Below are positions 43,525 through 52,941 of a stretch of 64,000 nt of DNA, in pieces. Location of the stretch: the NCBI GenBank assembly GCA_963830495.1, contig CAWHMS010000003.1, positions 310,001-374,000 of the forward strand. Direction: 5' to 3'. The DNA comes from CAWHMS01 sp963830495. Lineage in GTDB: Bacteria; Actinomycetota; Actinomycetes; Propionibacteriales; Nocardioidaceae. Position 1 is the stretch's first letter, and the number at the start of each line of letters is the position of its first letter. The notes beneath the pieces were generated by a model that saw only the letters and a program-made list of their open reading frames with translations, was not told the DNA's origin and made no database searches. Both the position numbers and the translations under genes were made by a program.

Positions 43525-43926
43525 ATGAGCCATCAGCGAAGTGGGATAGCCGTCGGCTTCACGGCTTTCGCGGGCGTGATCATGGTTGTGGCCGGGGTCT
43601 TCCAGTCGATCGCGGGACTGGGTGCGATCCTCGAAGACGAGGTCTACGTCGTTGGGCAGGACTACGTATTCAGCTTCGACGTGACGACCTGGGGATGGAT
43701 CCATCTGCTGATCGGCCTGGTGTTGGTGGCGTCAGGTATCGGGGTGTTCTACGGATCCGTGCTGGCCCGGACGGTCGGGGTAGTCTTGGCCGGGCTCAGC
43801 GCGGTCGCGAACTTCGCGTTCCTTCTCGGTTGGAACCAACCGTTCTGGTCGATGCTCATCATCGTGCTGGACGTCGTGGTCATCTGGGCGCTGACCATGC
43901 ACGGTCGCGACATCACAGAGTCGTAG
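43525..43926 (+). CDS. DUF7144-family membrane protein
   Basis: 133 aa with four transmembrane helices (for example TAFAGVIMVVAGVFQSIAG and WIHLLIGLVLVASGIGVFYG). A conserved WGW in the second part and NFAFLLGWNQPFWSM then VVIWAL at the end fit actinobacterial DUF7144. ATG 43525 is chosen because the membrane domain begins directly after it; an upstream ATG exists at 43492. Function unknown. Confidence 0.75.
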   Translation: MSHQRSGIAVGFTAFAGVIMVVAGVFQSIAGLGAILEDEVYVVGQDYVFSFDVTTWGWIHLLIGLVLVASGIGVFYGSVLARTVGVVLAGLSAVANFAFLLGWNQPFWSMLIIVLDVVVIWALTMHGRDITES

Positions 43927-44017
43927 CCTTGGAGGCCGTCTCTGGAACACTGGTCAGAGACGAAGGCCGTTCAACAAGGGGTTCTGGCTGCTGCGGAGTC
44001 CCGCCTAGATCTGCCGC

Positions 44018-44185
44018 GGACTGGAGAACTACTGGAAGCAGCTGCTGGTGAACGACCCCGCGTCGGCGCTGGTGCGACACGAGCTGTTCGTCTACGCGCT
44101 GCGCACCGCCAGCCTGGAGACCTTGGCCCGCTGGCAGATCGAGGGCTACGCCCGGATCGTCGCCGAGTGGTTGCCCAAGGCCGCG
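44018..44185 (+). pseudogene. TetR C-terminal domain relic
   Basis: GLENYWKQLLVNDPASALVR and HELFVYALRTASLETLARWQ match the ligand-binding domain of the truncated TetR at 36699-37220 (about 70 percent by eye). No DNA-binding half. It joins directly to an unrelated fragment downstream. Confidence 0.65.
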
Positions 44186-44445
44186 TGGTACCGGGCGGAT
44201 CCAGCGGACCCTGGCTACGCGCTTACCGCCCTCCACCTGGCACCGTCGCCGGACAGCCCTGGCGGCGACTGTTCGACGACACAACCATTGAGGGCCACCT
44301 CGACCGCCTGGTCCGTGACCAGCGGCCAGACGGTGGCTGGTCGATCACGTGGGAAGCACCGGGGGGCGCCTCCTCCACCCTGGAGTGGCGTGGGATCGAG
44401 ACGCTCCGGACTCTGCGCACCCTCCGGGCCTATGGTCGGCTTTGA
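44186..44445 (+). pseudogene. Squalene-cyclase-like protein, C-terminal relic
   Basis: WYRADPADPGYALTALHLAP, then after a frameshift near 44262 PWRRLFDDTTIEGHLDRLV, DGGWSITWEAPGG and LEWRGIETLRTLRTLRAYG before TGA 44445. DGGW is the repeat hallmark of prenyltransferase/squalene-oxidase repeats. It is only the last ~85 residues. Confidence 0.6.
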
Positions 44446-44616
44446 CAACCATCTGCTCTTGCATGCCGGACGCCTTGAACGTCCTCATCTGCCGCGATCA
44501 GTACGGCGGCATAGCCTCCGCTCGTGCCGCTGACCGGTCATGCCGAATTGAGGATGTCTGGGCGCTGGTTCGTGGCCGCATTCAGGGCTGTCGGCGATCA
44601 TCCGTAGGGTGAGTCC

Positions 44617-45204
44617 GTGTCGGTGCAGGTACGTCCAGTAACCGCGGATAGGTGGAGCGATCTGGTCAGCGTGTTCGGTCGGCGTGGTGAGGATGCCTCG
44701 TGGTGCTGGTGTCGCCTCTTCTTCCATCTGGCCGCCGAGGAATCAGCCCCGTCGAGACCCCAGCGTGACAACCGCGATGCTCTGCGGCAGGAAATCGCCC
44801 TTGCCGACGTACCGCCGGGGCTTGTGGCCTATGTCGAGGATCAACCTGTCGGATGGACCAGGGTTGGGCCTCGTTCTGACTTTCCCCGAGTGGCTGCTAA
44901 CCGAGCGTTTGCCAGAGTGCTCACAGACGATCCCGGAGTTTGGTGGGTGACTTGCTTCGCCGTCGACAGTCACTCCAGGCGTGCAGGTGTGGGATCGGCG
45001 CTGCTCGAGGCGGCTGTCGAGTTCGCCCGCGAGCACGGGGCGACCGCTGTCGAGGGTCATCCGGTCGACGTGGCTGGCTTGAAGGCCACGCGCGTAGCAG
45101 GGTCTGCCATATTCACCGGGACCATGTCGATGTTCTTGACCGCGGGATTCACCGAGATCGGACGCACCTACCCCACCCGACCAGTCATGAGACTGCCGCT
45201 TTGA
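44617..45204 (+). CDS. GNAT-family N-acetyltransferase
   Basis: 195 aa, GTG start. Acetyl-CoA-dependent acyltransferase. The N-terminal SWCWCRLFFH region and VAYVEDQPVGWTRVGPR strand lead to the motif A/V region VWWVTCFAVDSHSRRAGVGSA (RRAGVG pyrophosphate loop), then LLEAAVEFAREHGATAVEG and FTGTMSMFLTAGFTEIGR. Substrate unknown. It seems intact in otherwise decayed surroundings. Confidence 0.85.
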   Translation: MSVQVRPVTADRWSDLVSVFGRRGEDASWCWCRLFFHLAAEESAPSRPQRDNRDALRQEIALADVPPGLVAYVEDQPVGWTRVGPRSDFPRVAANRAFARVLTDDPGVWWVTCFAVDSHSRRAGVGSALLEAAVEFAREHGATAVEGHPVDVAGLKATRVAGSAIFTGTMSMFLTAGFTEIGRTYPTRPVMRLPL

Positions 45205-45482
45205 AGCTGGAGGCAGTCTCCGCACACACCAGGAAGACGCACGCATCTGCCGCTGATCGGTCATGCGGATGTGAGGATCTCCCGCCCCGGGGCCGGTTGG
45301 TGTACTCGGGGGCGGGGTCACAACGGGCTATGTGCATCAACTGTCGGGGACAGGTAGGCTCGGCGAGCCGCGCGCTCGTGCGCCCTCTGACGGATCTGGA
45401 CTGCGGCACCTGGGAAGCTACGACATGGCGGTCACGACGCCCTGCGGGCAAGTCGAACACAACCAGAAGACGTGGAGCAGGA

Positions 45483-46052
45483 GTCCAGCCCACCTGGGCG
45501 GACTGGAGCGGCGGTGACTCGCTCACCGCGGTCGCGGTGACGGGGGCCGCCGTGTATGTCGGCGGGCACCAGCAGTGGATGAACAACCCGTACGTCGCGC
45601 TGGCGTGTGGCGTTTGCCCTGCTCCGGGGCCTGGTGCCGTCCCGCGTGAGGGTCTCAGTGCCTTGGACCCGGTCAACGGACTCCCGTTCAGCTGGGATCC
45701 GGGTCGCGCCCGTGGTACCGGCGTGTTCGCCTTCTTTGCGACTGCGGATGGCCTGTGGCTCGGCAGTCACACCGACGTGCTCGGCGGCGAGACGCACCGC
45801 AAGCTTGGCTTCTTCCCGTTGGCCGGCGGCACCGACGTTCCGCCGAACTACCCGTACCCGATCACCGACGACCTCTTCAACATGGAGCTGTCGTCCGGCA
45901 ACCTGTTGCAGCGCGCATACGTCGCGTCCGGTCCCGGCGCCGGCTCCGTCGTCGGCACGGGGGTCGACTGGCGGCAGGCTCGCGGCGCTTTCGCGCTCGA
46001 CGACAAGCTCTACACGGGGTGGAGCGGCTCCCGCAGGGGAAGCGTCCACTGA
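45483..46052 (+). pseudogene. Fragment of secreted beta-propeller/PKD-type protein
   Basis: About 190 codons: TAVAVTGAAVYVGGHQQWMN, the signature NGLPFSWDPGRARGTGVFAF, GLWLGSHTDVLGG, FFPLAGG and GAFALDDKLYTGWSG before TGA. In actinobacteria this block lies inside much larger exported PKD or delta-60 repeat proteins. Here there is no start codon, signal peptide or C-terminal domain. Upstream (45365-45460) is a segment duplicated at 31270-31360. Confidence 0.6.
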
Positions 46053-46188
46053 GGGTCCTCGACGGTGTCCTTGGCGAACAGGATCACGAAGTTTGACGCC
46101 GCAGCCGTCGTCCTTGCGGAGCAGTAATAGCGAAACCCGCAGGTTCGATCGACCGCCTCGCGTTCGATGAACTCTGACTCCCACCGGG

Positions 46189-46782
46189 TCAGCCCAGGAA
46201 GGTCACCAGGTCCTCGCAGAAGTCCCTGTCTGCCGTGTCCTGTCGACCCGTCAACTTGTGCTCCCCGAGGTCGGCGACGAAGACGTCGTCATCCGCGTTG
46301 CCGGGTGTGCCGTTGTAGTCGATCACAAATGAGAACTGGCTCTGGCCGGCATCGACGAACAGCCGGTTGCCATCCGGCCCGTATGCGAAGGAGCGACCGG
46401 TGGCCTTGGCGGTGATCGTGATCGTGCCGTCGCCGTTGTCGACGATCGTCTGGTCAGCAGCGCGGGTGTTGGACACGATCGTCAGTGTCTTGCCGTTCTC
46501 GAGGTTGGTGTACACCGACGTGTCCTGGAAATGGTCGGCGAAGTACGCGAATGGTCCGCTCCCTTTGGTCTTCGCAAGGAATGTGCCCCTGATCTCACCC
46601 TCGAACAGCACTAGGAAGTCAACGTTGGGGCAGAAGTCCGCGCCGTGCTCCTCCTGCTCGATATGACTTTGCGTGTCCGTGTAGTGCTCTTTGGACACAA
46701 CTCGCGCGTCGGCTGACGGAGCAATCACGGCCGAGGCCGCGGCGGCGGCGACCATGGCAAGCACTAGACGGGATCGGGGCAT
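46189..46782 (-). CDS. Secreted hypothetical protein
   Basis: 197 aa. Sec signal peptide (SRLVLAMVAAAAASAVIA, cleavage near ADA-R). Mature part beta-rich: FLVLFEGEIRGTFLAKTKG, DGTITITAKATGRSF, FSFVIDYNGTPGNADDDVF; ends with RDFCEDLVTFLG. Two cysteines (FCPN and FCED) could form a disulfide. No family recognised. Clean start with AGGAGGCGCC upstream. Confidence 0.72.
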   Translation of the reverse strand: MPRSRLVLAMVAAAAASAVIAPSADARVVSKEHYTDTQSHIEQEEHGADFCPNVDFLVLFEGEIRGTFLAKTKGSGPFAYFADHFQDTSVYTNLENGKTLTIVSNTRAADQTIVDNGDGTITITAKATGRSFAYGPDGNRLFVDAGQSQFSFVIDYNGTPGNADDDVFVADLGEHKLTGRQDTADRDFCEDLVTFLG

Positions 46783-47065
46783 GGCGCCTCCTCGGTTGGC
46801 ACGGTCCCCGCAAGGCGGACGGTAGTCGCGTCGGATGCCGCCGGATATGGCCCCTAATGACTAGGCGAGCCGACCGGGTCCCCGTCCACTCACACGACCG
46901 CGACGCTGCCGCCTTCCCATCGGGGCTTTCTTGCGTCCCATCGCCGACCCTCACGAGACGCCGGACACGCTGCCCGTCACCCGCAGAAGACCCCGCTGGC
47001 GCAGATCCGTGTGAACATCAACCGGTTTCCTCGTCCAGATCGGGCTCGGTTGCCTTCCTGGTTGC

Positions 47066-47533
47066 CTAGTTCGGCTGGTCGGACTGGGCCGTGATGGCCT
47101 GGAGCTGTCTGATGTAGCCCTCCTCGTCCCAGTCAGGGGCACTGACGACGAGCATCTGCGGCCGATCGTCCTCTGTGCGGATCTGATCGAGACCAAGCAA
47201 CTTCACCCGGCGGTCGATCACCCGGAGCACCAGATCGGCAGACCTAACGGACCCAGCGACCGCCTGCGGCCAATGAGCAGCCTGCAGGGCATCCAGACGG
47301 GCGAGTTCGAGCTCACGGTACTCCGTCGCCAGCTCGGCGATCCTGGATCTCAGCGAGTCCCGGACCGCTCGCCAGGCATTTCCGCGGCTCTGGTAGCCGA
47401 CCGCGTCTGCGATCTCATCGAAGGAGTGACCCGCCAGCGCAAGTTCCAGGCACCGGGCCTTCTGCCAGCTGGCCAAGGTCTTGCCGGATGCATCGGGAAC
47501 GCCCTCAGCGGTCAGGCTCACAGCCGCGCTCAT
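47066..47533 (-). CDS. Phage terminase small subunit-like HTH protein
   Basis: 155 aa. N-terminal helix-turn-helix (ALAGHSFDEIADAVGYQSRGNAWRAVRDSL) followed by a long helix (ELELARLDALQAAHWPQAV) and RVIDRRVKLLGLD. This layout is typical of small terminase-like DNA-binding proteins on actinobacterial prophages and islands. No large terminase or capsid genes are near. It is the last recognisable mobile-element gene before the right end. Confidence 0.6.
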   Translation of the reverse strand: MSAAVSLTAEGVPDASGKTLASWQKARCLELALAGHSFDEIADAVGYQSRGNAWRAVRDSLRSRIAELATEYRELELARLDALQAAHWPQAVAGSVRSADLVLRVIDRRVKLLGLDQIRTEDDRPQMLVVSAPDWDEEGYIRQLQAITAQSDQPN

Positions 47534-47761
47534 GCTTCAAGCATGCCCGCCCCGTCTAGCCAGGTAGCGCCACAGAGCGGGATCGCGCCAAGGCCGGCCG
47601 CAGACCCGAACCGAACGCGCACGACCTCGCGCTGCATAGTCCCTGTGGTGAGTTCGGGTGACCCGCCCGCGACCCGTCGCTGCGGCCGAGCTCTGCTCGA
47701 GCAGTCTTGATCCAGACCTCAGTGTTCAGTTCTTCGACCAAGGACACGTTCCCGGAACCGG

Positions 47762-47998
47762 TTACCCGGCGTCCGCTCGTCCCGGGTGAGAACCCGGCTC
47801 TGCCGGAAGTGGGCAGTAGCCCCGTCTCTTCGCATGAAGGATGTTCAGCACGCCGATGGCGGCTCCGGCAGCAATGACCACGATCGGTGGCAGATTGAGA
47901 GCAAAGCCGAGTAGCACCAACACGAGTCCCGAGCCCACGCCCCACAAGACCGGATGAACCACGACCCAGTCACTGAACCGGCTCAGCAGACTGCGCAT
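47762..47998 (-). CDS. Small membrane protein
   Basis: 78 aa. Two transmembrane helices (PVLWGVGSGLVLVLLGFAL and PIVVIAAGAAIGVLNILHA) with a short loop, and a basic, proline-rich C-terminus (KRRGYCPLPAEP). Function unknown. Common small membrane protein type in actinobacteria. Confidence 0.6.
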   Translation of the reverse strand: MRSLLSRFSDWVVVHPVLWGVGSGLVLVLLGFALNLPPIVVIAAGAAIGVLNILHAKRRGYCPLPAEPGSHPGRADAG

Positions 47999-48127
47999 CT
48001 GCTACCACATCCCTCGCTTGGACTGCCAACGACCGTACGGCCAACCTCCTCCCGATGTCGAGAGACGACCGGGCCGGCGGATGTGCTTGGGATCAGCCCG
48101 TCGCATATCCCGAATCTGACACTCGGC

Positions 48128-48172
48128 GACTCTTAATCAGCGGGTTCGGGTTTCGAGTCCCTGATGGCGCAC
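48128..48172 (+). repeat. Right attachment site (attR), tRNA-Lys 3' fragment
   Basis: 45 bp identical to the tRNA-Lys 3' part except one base (T for G in the T-stem). The following CAAACCCCAGG also resembles the sequence after the real tRNA. Confidence 0.85.
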
Positions 48173-48412
48173 AAACCCCAGGACAGGCCAGATGATGACG
48201 CCCGACCTTCCCCAGGATCGACGTCCAGGCCTGGCCACTACCGGAAGTCGGGCAACCTCGGTCACTGGCCTGGCGGCTGCAAGCCCGCGCAGCCTTGGGT
48301 TCACGCCCCAGCGCGCTCCCCGCGACGGCAGCGATCGCAACACGGGCAGCGTGTCGCACACGATCTCCGCGAGTGTCCATCTCGCGCGTGCGAGATGCGG
48401 CATCCTGGCGAG

Positions 48413-49618
48413 ATGCGGTCTCAATGCGCCGTCGTCGGTGGCGGTGCGGCTGGATTGGCGATGAGCGCGGCGCTCGCCGAGCGCGGCGTCGACCACAGCG
48501 TGCTCGAGGCCGGCGAGGTCGGACAGACCTGGAAGAACCAACGGTGGGACAGCTTCCGCCTCAACACCCCTGGCTGGATGAACCTGACCCTCGGACCGAT
48601 GCCGGACGACCACTTCTGTACGCGTGACGAGGTCGTCGAGCGTCTCCACGCCAACACCGCGGGGCTGCCGATCCGCACCCATTCCCGCGTCGATGAGTTG
48701 AGCAGCAACGGATCAGGCTTCTCGCTCCGCACATCAGACGAGCAGATCGACGCCTCTGCCGTCGTCATCGCGAGCGGAGGGTTGAACGTTCCGATCCGGC
48801 TCCCGTACGCCGACCGCATCTCGTCTCGCACAACCCAGCTGCACGCGGCCGACTACCGGTCGGCAGGGCAGTTGCCCGAGGGAGCCGTCCTGGTCGTCGG
48901 TGCCGGCCAGTCGGGATGCCAGATCGCCGAAGACCTCAGACTCGCCGGCCGACGCGTCTACCTCGCCACCTGCCGGGTGGGCCGCTACAACTGGTCCTAC
49001 CGAGGCTTAGAGACCTTCCGGTGGCTTGACCAGATGGGCTTCTGGGACCAGCGGCCGGAGGACCTCCCCGACCCCGGGATCATCAAGCTCGCCCAGCCAC
49101 AGATCGCCTCGGCTGGCCGGACCCTCAACATCGTCATGTTGGCTGCGATGGGGGTGACGTTGCTCGGCCGGTTGCAGTCCGTGGAGCGCGAGCGCCTGAC
49201 GTTCGACGGCTCGCTCGGCGCTAACGCCGAATTCGGCCATCAGTTCTGGCAGCGGATGCACTCGATGATCGACGCACATATCGCGCTCTCCAATGTCACC
49301 GCACCGGTCGCGGAGACAGATCCGGGGCTCGGCCGGCTGACCAATGGCGGCCCGACGACCGTGGATCTCGTCGCGGATGGCGTGAGCGCCGTTGTCTGGT
49401 GTACCGGGTTCACCGGCGACCTGACCTGGGTCCGACTACCGATCCTGGACGGCGACGGACGGCCAGCGCATCGCGGCAATGCCACGGAGGTGCCGCGCCT
49501 CTGGCTGCTCGGGTTCCCGTGGCTCAGCAGGCGCCGCTCCGGCATCCTCTACGGCTTCCCCGTCGAGGCCGCGGAGATATCGGACAGCATCACGGCCGAG
49601 CTTGCAGGGCGGGCTTAG
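48413..49618 (+). CDS. Flavin-containing monooxygenase-like oxidoreductase
   Basis: 401 aa from ATG 48413. FAD motif VVGGGAAGLAMSAALAERGV at residues 7-26, NADPH motif VVGAGQSGCQIAEDL near residue 160, and WCTGFTGD near the end, with W..FRLNT in between. These are the features of flavoprotein monooxygenases (FMO/Baeyer-Villiger-like). The BVMO fingerprint FxGxxxHxxxW is not evident. The island insertion point lies 240 bp upstream. It is convergent with the RTX protein gene, 30 bp between stops. Confidence 0.82.
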   Translation: MRSQCAVVGGGAAGLAMSAALAERGVDHSVLEAGEVGQTWKNQRWDSFRLNTPGWMNLTLGPMPDDHFCTRDEVVERLHANTAGLPIRTHSRVDELSSNGSGFSLRTSDEQIDASAVVIASGGLNVPIRLPYADRISSRTTQLHAADYRSAGQLPEGAVLVVGAGQSGCQIAEDLRLAGRRVYLATCRVGRYNWSYRGLETFRWLDQMGFWDQRPEDLPDPGIIKLAQPQIASAGRTLNIVMLAAMGVTLLGRLQSVERERLTFDGSLGANAEFGHQFWQRMHSMIDAHIALSNVTAPVAETDPGLGRLTNGGPTTVDLVADGVSAVVWCTGFTGDLTWVRLPILDGDGRPAHRGNATEVPRLWLLGFPWLSRRRSGILYGFPVEAAEISDSITAELAGRA

Positions 49619-49648
49619 ACCCTTCGCTCTGCGCCAGCAGGCGGAAGG

Positions 49649-50515
49649 TCAGCTCCGGACCTCACAGCTCTGGGCGACTCGATCGCTCCCGTCGGCTCCA
49701 AAGCGGTCGCGGCCATTGCCGCAGAGAAGGAAGTCCGCACCCGCTTGCCCCCGGATCCGGTCGTTCCCATCGCCGCCCCAGAGCTGGTCATGCCCGCGCT
49801 GGCCGCGCAGGACGTCAGCGCCACCCACCGAGACGACGTCATCGCTGCCCGCGCCGGCCCTGACGGCGTCGCTCTCGTCCCCGGGCCTGATCCAGTCGTT
49901 GCCGGCGCCGCCCCACACGTGGTCATGGCCGGAGAATCCGTTGAAGAAGTCGGGTCCCGCCCCGAAGTGGGCAACGTCGCGGCCCTTGTCGCCCAACATG
50001 GTCACGGCGAACGTGGCGGGCAGCGCGGAGGAGTCGGTGAAGTCATTGCCGAGCCGCGGCCACACCTCGATCAGCAGCGGCCGCCGTACGGTGACGTCTC
50101 CCGGCACCCGGCACACCGCGGCGATCCCCACCTTCACCCTCTTCCGTTGACAAGCGGGCGCCAGCTTCTTGAACCTGTCGGTGCCCCGGTCGACGAAGCG
50201 GAGCCCGCGATCCACCCGGGTCAGAATCAGACGGTTGTCCTGTTGGCCGCTCCAAAGCCGATACCCGAGCTTCGTCCGGGTGAGCATGGCCTGGTTCTTC
50301 AGCGGCGGGGTCCCGAACTGGCCCTTGAGCTCCGTCGTGAAGTTGTACGGCGGCCCGGTGTTGGTTCCGGGTGCCGTCGTACCGCCATCGGTCGTCGCCG
50401 CCATCGTCACCGCCGGCACCGCGCTGCCGCCGGAGATTCCCGCGGCCCCGGAGGCACCGGCGGTCACGGCGGACGCAACCGTCACAGCCAGGGCGGAGCA
50501 TAGGGTTCGCCGCAT
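49649..50515 (-). CDS. Secreted RTX-type calcium-binding protein
   Basis: 288 aa from ATG 50515, with AGGAGG 7 nt upstream. Sec signal peptide (SALAVTVASAVTAGASGA). Middle domain (residues 60-180) of unknown type with FDRGTDRFKKLAPAC-like sequence and VCRVPGDV. The C-terminus has about seven GG-x-G-x-D repeats (GGAGNDWIRPG, RAGAGSDDV, GGDGNDRIRG). Ends SCEVRS with a Cys typical of this exoprotein type. Related in the repeat part to 15158-15667. Confidence 0.82.
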   Translation of the reverse strand: MRRTLCSALAVTVASAVTAGASGAAGISGGSAVPAVTMAATTDGGTTAPGTNTGPPYNFTTELKGQFGTPPLKNQAMLTRTKLGYRLWSGQQDNRLILTRVDRGLRFVDRGTDRFKKLAPACQRKRVKVGIAAVCRVPGDVTVRRPLLIEVWPRLGNDFTDSSALPATFAVTMLGDKGRDVAHFGAGPDFFNGFSGHDHVWGGAGNDWIRPGDESDAVRAGAGSDDVVSVGGADVLRGQRGHDQLWGGDGNDRIRGQAGADFLLCGNGRDRFGADGSDRVAQSCEVRS

Positions 50516-50737
50516 CACAGGACCTCCTGGTCTCAACCCTCGACAGCCGCGCGGACCTGGATGGTCTGTCACTGTTATGAGTGAAATGCGCGGTCAGTCG
50601 TCCAACGGAAGGTACCCGAACTGCGGGCTACGCAACCCCATTTTGTTGATTTTAGGTGATCGACCGCTCACCGAGCGTTACGAGTCACGCGGCGCATAGG
50701 CGGAGGAATCGGCCTCATTGCGCGCTTGACGACGCGG

Positions 50738-52321
50738 CTACTCGACGACGCTGAAGGACGCGGCGCCCGCTGACCGGTATTGGTCGGTGAGCAGGTAGTG
50801 CACCACGTAGTCGCCCGGGGGCAGCGGCCAAGGTCGGCCCTGGGAGGAGTCGTCGAGCATCATCGAGCCGCTGACGGTCGGCGGCAAGGCTCCCGAGTCG
50901 TGCCCCCCGGTGTAGCCCCAGAGCAGGTAGTCGTCCTTGCGAGGGTCGGCGGCGTCCGCCTCGTACACACCGATCCAGTCCCAGCGGTTAGCCGGACCAT
51001 CGGCCCAGCTCACGTCGATGGGTTCCCCCACGTCGTAGCGGCGGTCGTCGGTGCTGATACGCACGCTGGACTGCTCCGGACGGATCCATAGCTCGTTCCT
51101 TGCGACCTGCATGCCGGAGTCGTCGCGCATCACGACGTCGTACCCACCCGGAGCAAGGGTTGCAGTGTCGAACGACATCGACCCTGCCGGCTGGTCACCT
51201 GTCTGGGACGCGACCGCCTCGGCAGCCGTGGCGCCGGCTGGCAGCAGCTGCACGGTCGCCTCCGCCGAGCCGGGTGCGTTGTAGTACACGGTTAGTTCGT
51301 CGCCCTCGGTGAGCATCCGACGATCCAGCGAGACGGTGGTCGGCAGCACATGCGGCTGGAGGGAGAGGGTCGAGAGCACCGCGCGATGGTCTGACGTCCA
51401 GCGATCGAAGCCCATGTCGACGTTGGGACCACCGGTCTCCCCCACCAGCACGCTGTCGAGAGTCTGGGCCGGGCCGGCTGCGTAGACGTAGTCGATCCGG
51501 TCCCCGCCGCCGCCCTGGCGGAAGTCCGGGTTGTCGTGGGTGAGTCCCGGTTTCGCCACCGGGTCCGGATTCGCCTCACGGAAGGTATCCCGGAAGCCGA
51601 TGTCGAACAGCGCCTCACTCACCGGCCAGGCCACGACCTCCGTGACGCCGTCACGGGTGCCGATGGTCGCCTTCGTGTAGTCCAGGCTCGACGGCTGGTT
51701 GAAGTCGCCGGTGAGGATGGTGGGATAGCCCGCTTGCGCCGCGGCCTCCAGCTTCGGCAGCAGGATCTCCATCGACGACGTACGCACCTCGTTCTCCGAT
51801 GCGATCACCTCCTCCACCGGCGTCCCCGCGGCCAGCAGCCTGGGCCCGTACGCCACGTAGTCGAGGTGTGTGTTGAAGAACGCGGCGGCATAGCCCGGCT
51901 GCACCTCGATCAGGGCATACAGACCCCCGGCTCCGGAGGGCTCGTGGATGGGGTACTTCGAGAGCAGCTGAAGTCCCACGTTGTAGTACGGGTACCCGGT
52001 CTGCTCGGCTATCTCAGGGAGTCGGTTGTATGACTCCAGTACGCCGACGACATCGGCGTCGAGGGAGCGCATCACCCGGTCGGTCGAGGCATCTCCGCCG
52101 TACTCGACGTTGTAGACGAGGACTTCGAGCTCCCTCGGATCACCCCTCGGTGGAGGGACGGGGCTGGCGTCACTGGCAACCGGAGACTCGCTGGGCTGTG
52201 CGGGTCGGCGTGCCGCATCCTCGTCGGATCCAGCGTCGCCCCAGGTGCAACCCGCCGCGAGACCCACCACGAGGACGAGAACCAGCGCCCCCACCCGACC
52301 CTGGCGATGCCATCCGCGCAC
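50738..52321 (-). CDS. Lipoprotein with endonuclease/exonuclease/phosphatase domain
   Basis: 527 aa. Lipobox LVVGLAAGC (Cys25). Residues 65-310 form the DNase I-like fold: VYNVEYGG, LESYNR, FFNTHLDYV, LTGDFNQPS, RIDYVYA and WTSDHRAV, with the catalytic Asn, Glu, Asp-Asn and His all present. The C-terminal ~200 residues are two Ig-like domains (ISTDDRRYDVGEPIDVSW, WIGVYEADAADP). Probably an extracellular phosphodiesterase or nuclease. Enzyme substrate unknown. Confidence 0.85.
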   Translation of the reverse strand: MRGWHRQGRVGALVLVLVVGLAAGCTWGDAGSDEDAARRPAQPSESPVASDASPVPPPRGDPRELEVLVYNVEYGGDASTDRVMRSLDADVVGVLESYNRLPEIAEQTGYPYYNVGLQLLSKYPIHEPSGAGGLYALIEVQPGYAAAFFNTHLDYVAYGPRLLAAGTPVEEVIASENEVRTSSMEILLPKLEAAAQAGYPTILTGDFNQPSSLDYTKATIGTRDGVTEVVAWPVSEALFDIGFRDTFREANPDPVAKPGLTHDNPDFRQGGGGDRIDYVYAAGPAQTLDSVLVGETGGPNVDMGFDRWTSDHRAVLSTLSLQPHVLPTTVSLDRRMLTEGDELTVYYNAPGSAEATVQLLPAGATAAEAVASQTGDQPAGSMSFDTATLAPGGYDVVMRDDSGMQVARNELWIRPEQSSVRISTDDRRYDVGEPIDVSWADGPANRWDWIGVYEADAADPRKDDYLLWGYTGGHDSGALPPTVSGSMMLDDSSQGRPWPLPPGDYVVHYLLTDQYRSAGAASFSVVE

Positions 52322-52429
52322 AACCGGAGCCTAGCGCCGGTCTCCGGGCGTCACTCAGAAATCTCTCAGACGCATCGGACACAATGTCTCCTGGCTGATC
52401 GCCGTCTTCCCCGCTCACTCAGGAGATCC

Positions 52430-52831
52430 ATGTCCCACGTCACGACCGCCCCCCGAGCTCACCCGCTGCTCGAACGGCTGGAGGCATGGGCACACCAGGG
52501 TCGCGTCCGGGCACTCATCGTCAAAGGGGCGGTCACCGTGGTCGGGCCGCTCGTCGTACTCGCCGGCGCGGCGATGACGGTGCTGCCAGGACCTGGCCTG
52601 GTCGTGATGGCGCTCGGCCTGGGGTTGCTCGCCATCGAGTACGAGTGGGCTCGACGCGCCCTCCATCTGATGGGGCACACACTGTCCCGCGCTCGTAAGG
52701 TCGCCGTGCCCCGAGACGCGTCTCCAGGCCGTCGTGCGCTCGGCGTCGCCATGATCGGTGCGGTCGCCGTGGGCGCCTTCGTGCTCACCACGGCAGTCAC
52801 CGCCTTCGTCGGCTCGCTGGCCATCCTCTAG
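52430..52831 (+). CDS. PGPGW-family transmembrane protein
   Basis: 133 aa. Contains the TMVLPGPG-type signature (MTVLPGPGLVVMALGLGLLA at residues 49-68) and EYEWARRALH. Two pairs of membrane helices. ATG 52430 lies 4 nt after AGGAG. Family of unknown role, often with stress genes. Confidence 0.8.
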   Translation: MSHVTTAPRAHPLLERLEAWAHQGRVRALIVKGAVTVVGPLVVLAGAAMTVLPGPGLVVMALGLGLLAIEYEWARRALHLMGHTLSRARKVAVPRDASPGRRALGVAMIGAVAVGAFVLTTAVTAFVGSLAIL

Positions 52832-52941
52832 CACGAACTCCGGCGCCCCACGGCTCGGCGGGTACTGGGACCATCGGGCAATAGCGCCCGCTTCGTCGCG
52901 AACGCACAATCGCGGCAGTCGACAAGCCGGGAGGCGCACCC

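Noticed and set aside
48128..48172. Second tRNA-Lys gene
   Set aside because: No 5' half or D-arm; it is the right end of the island.
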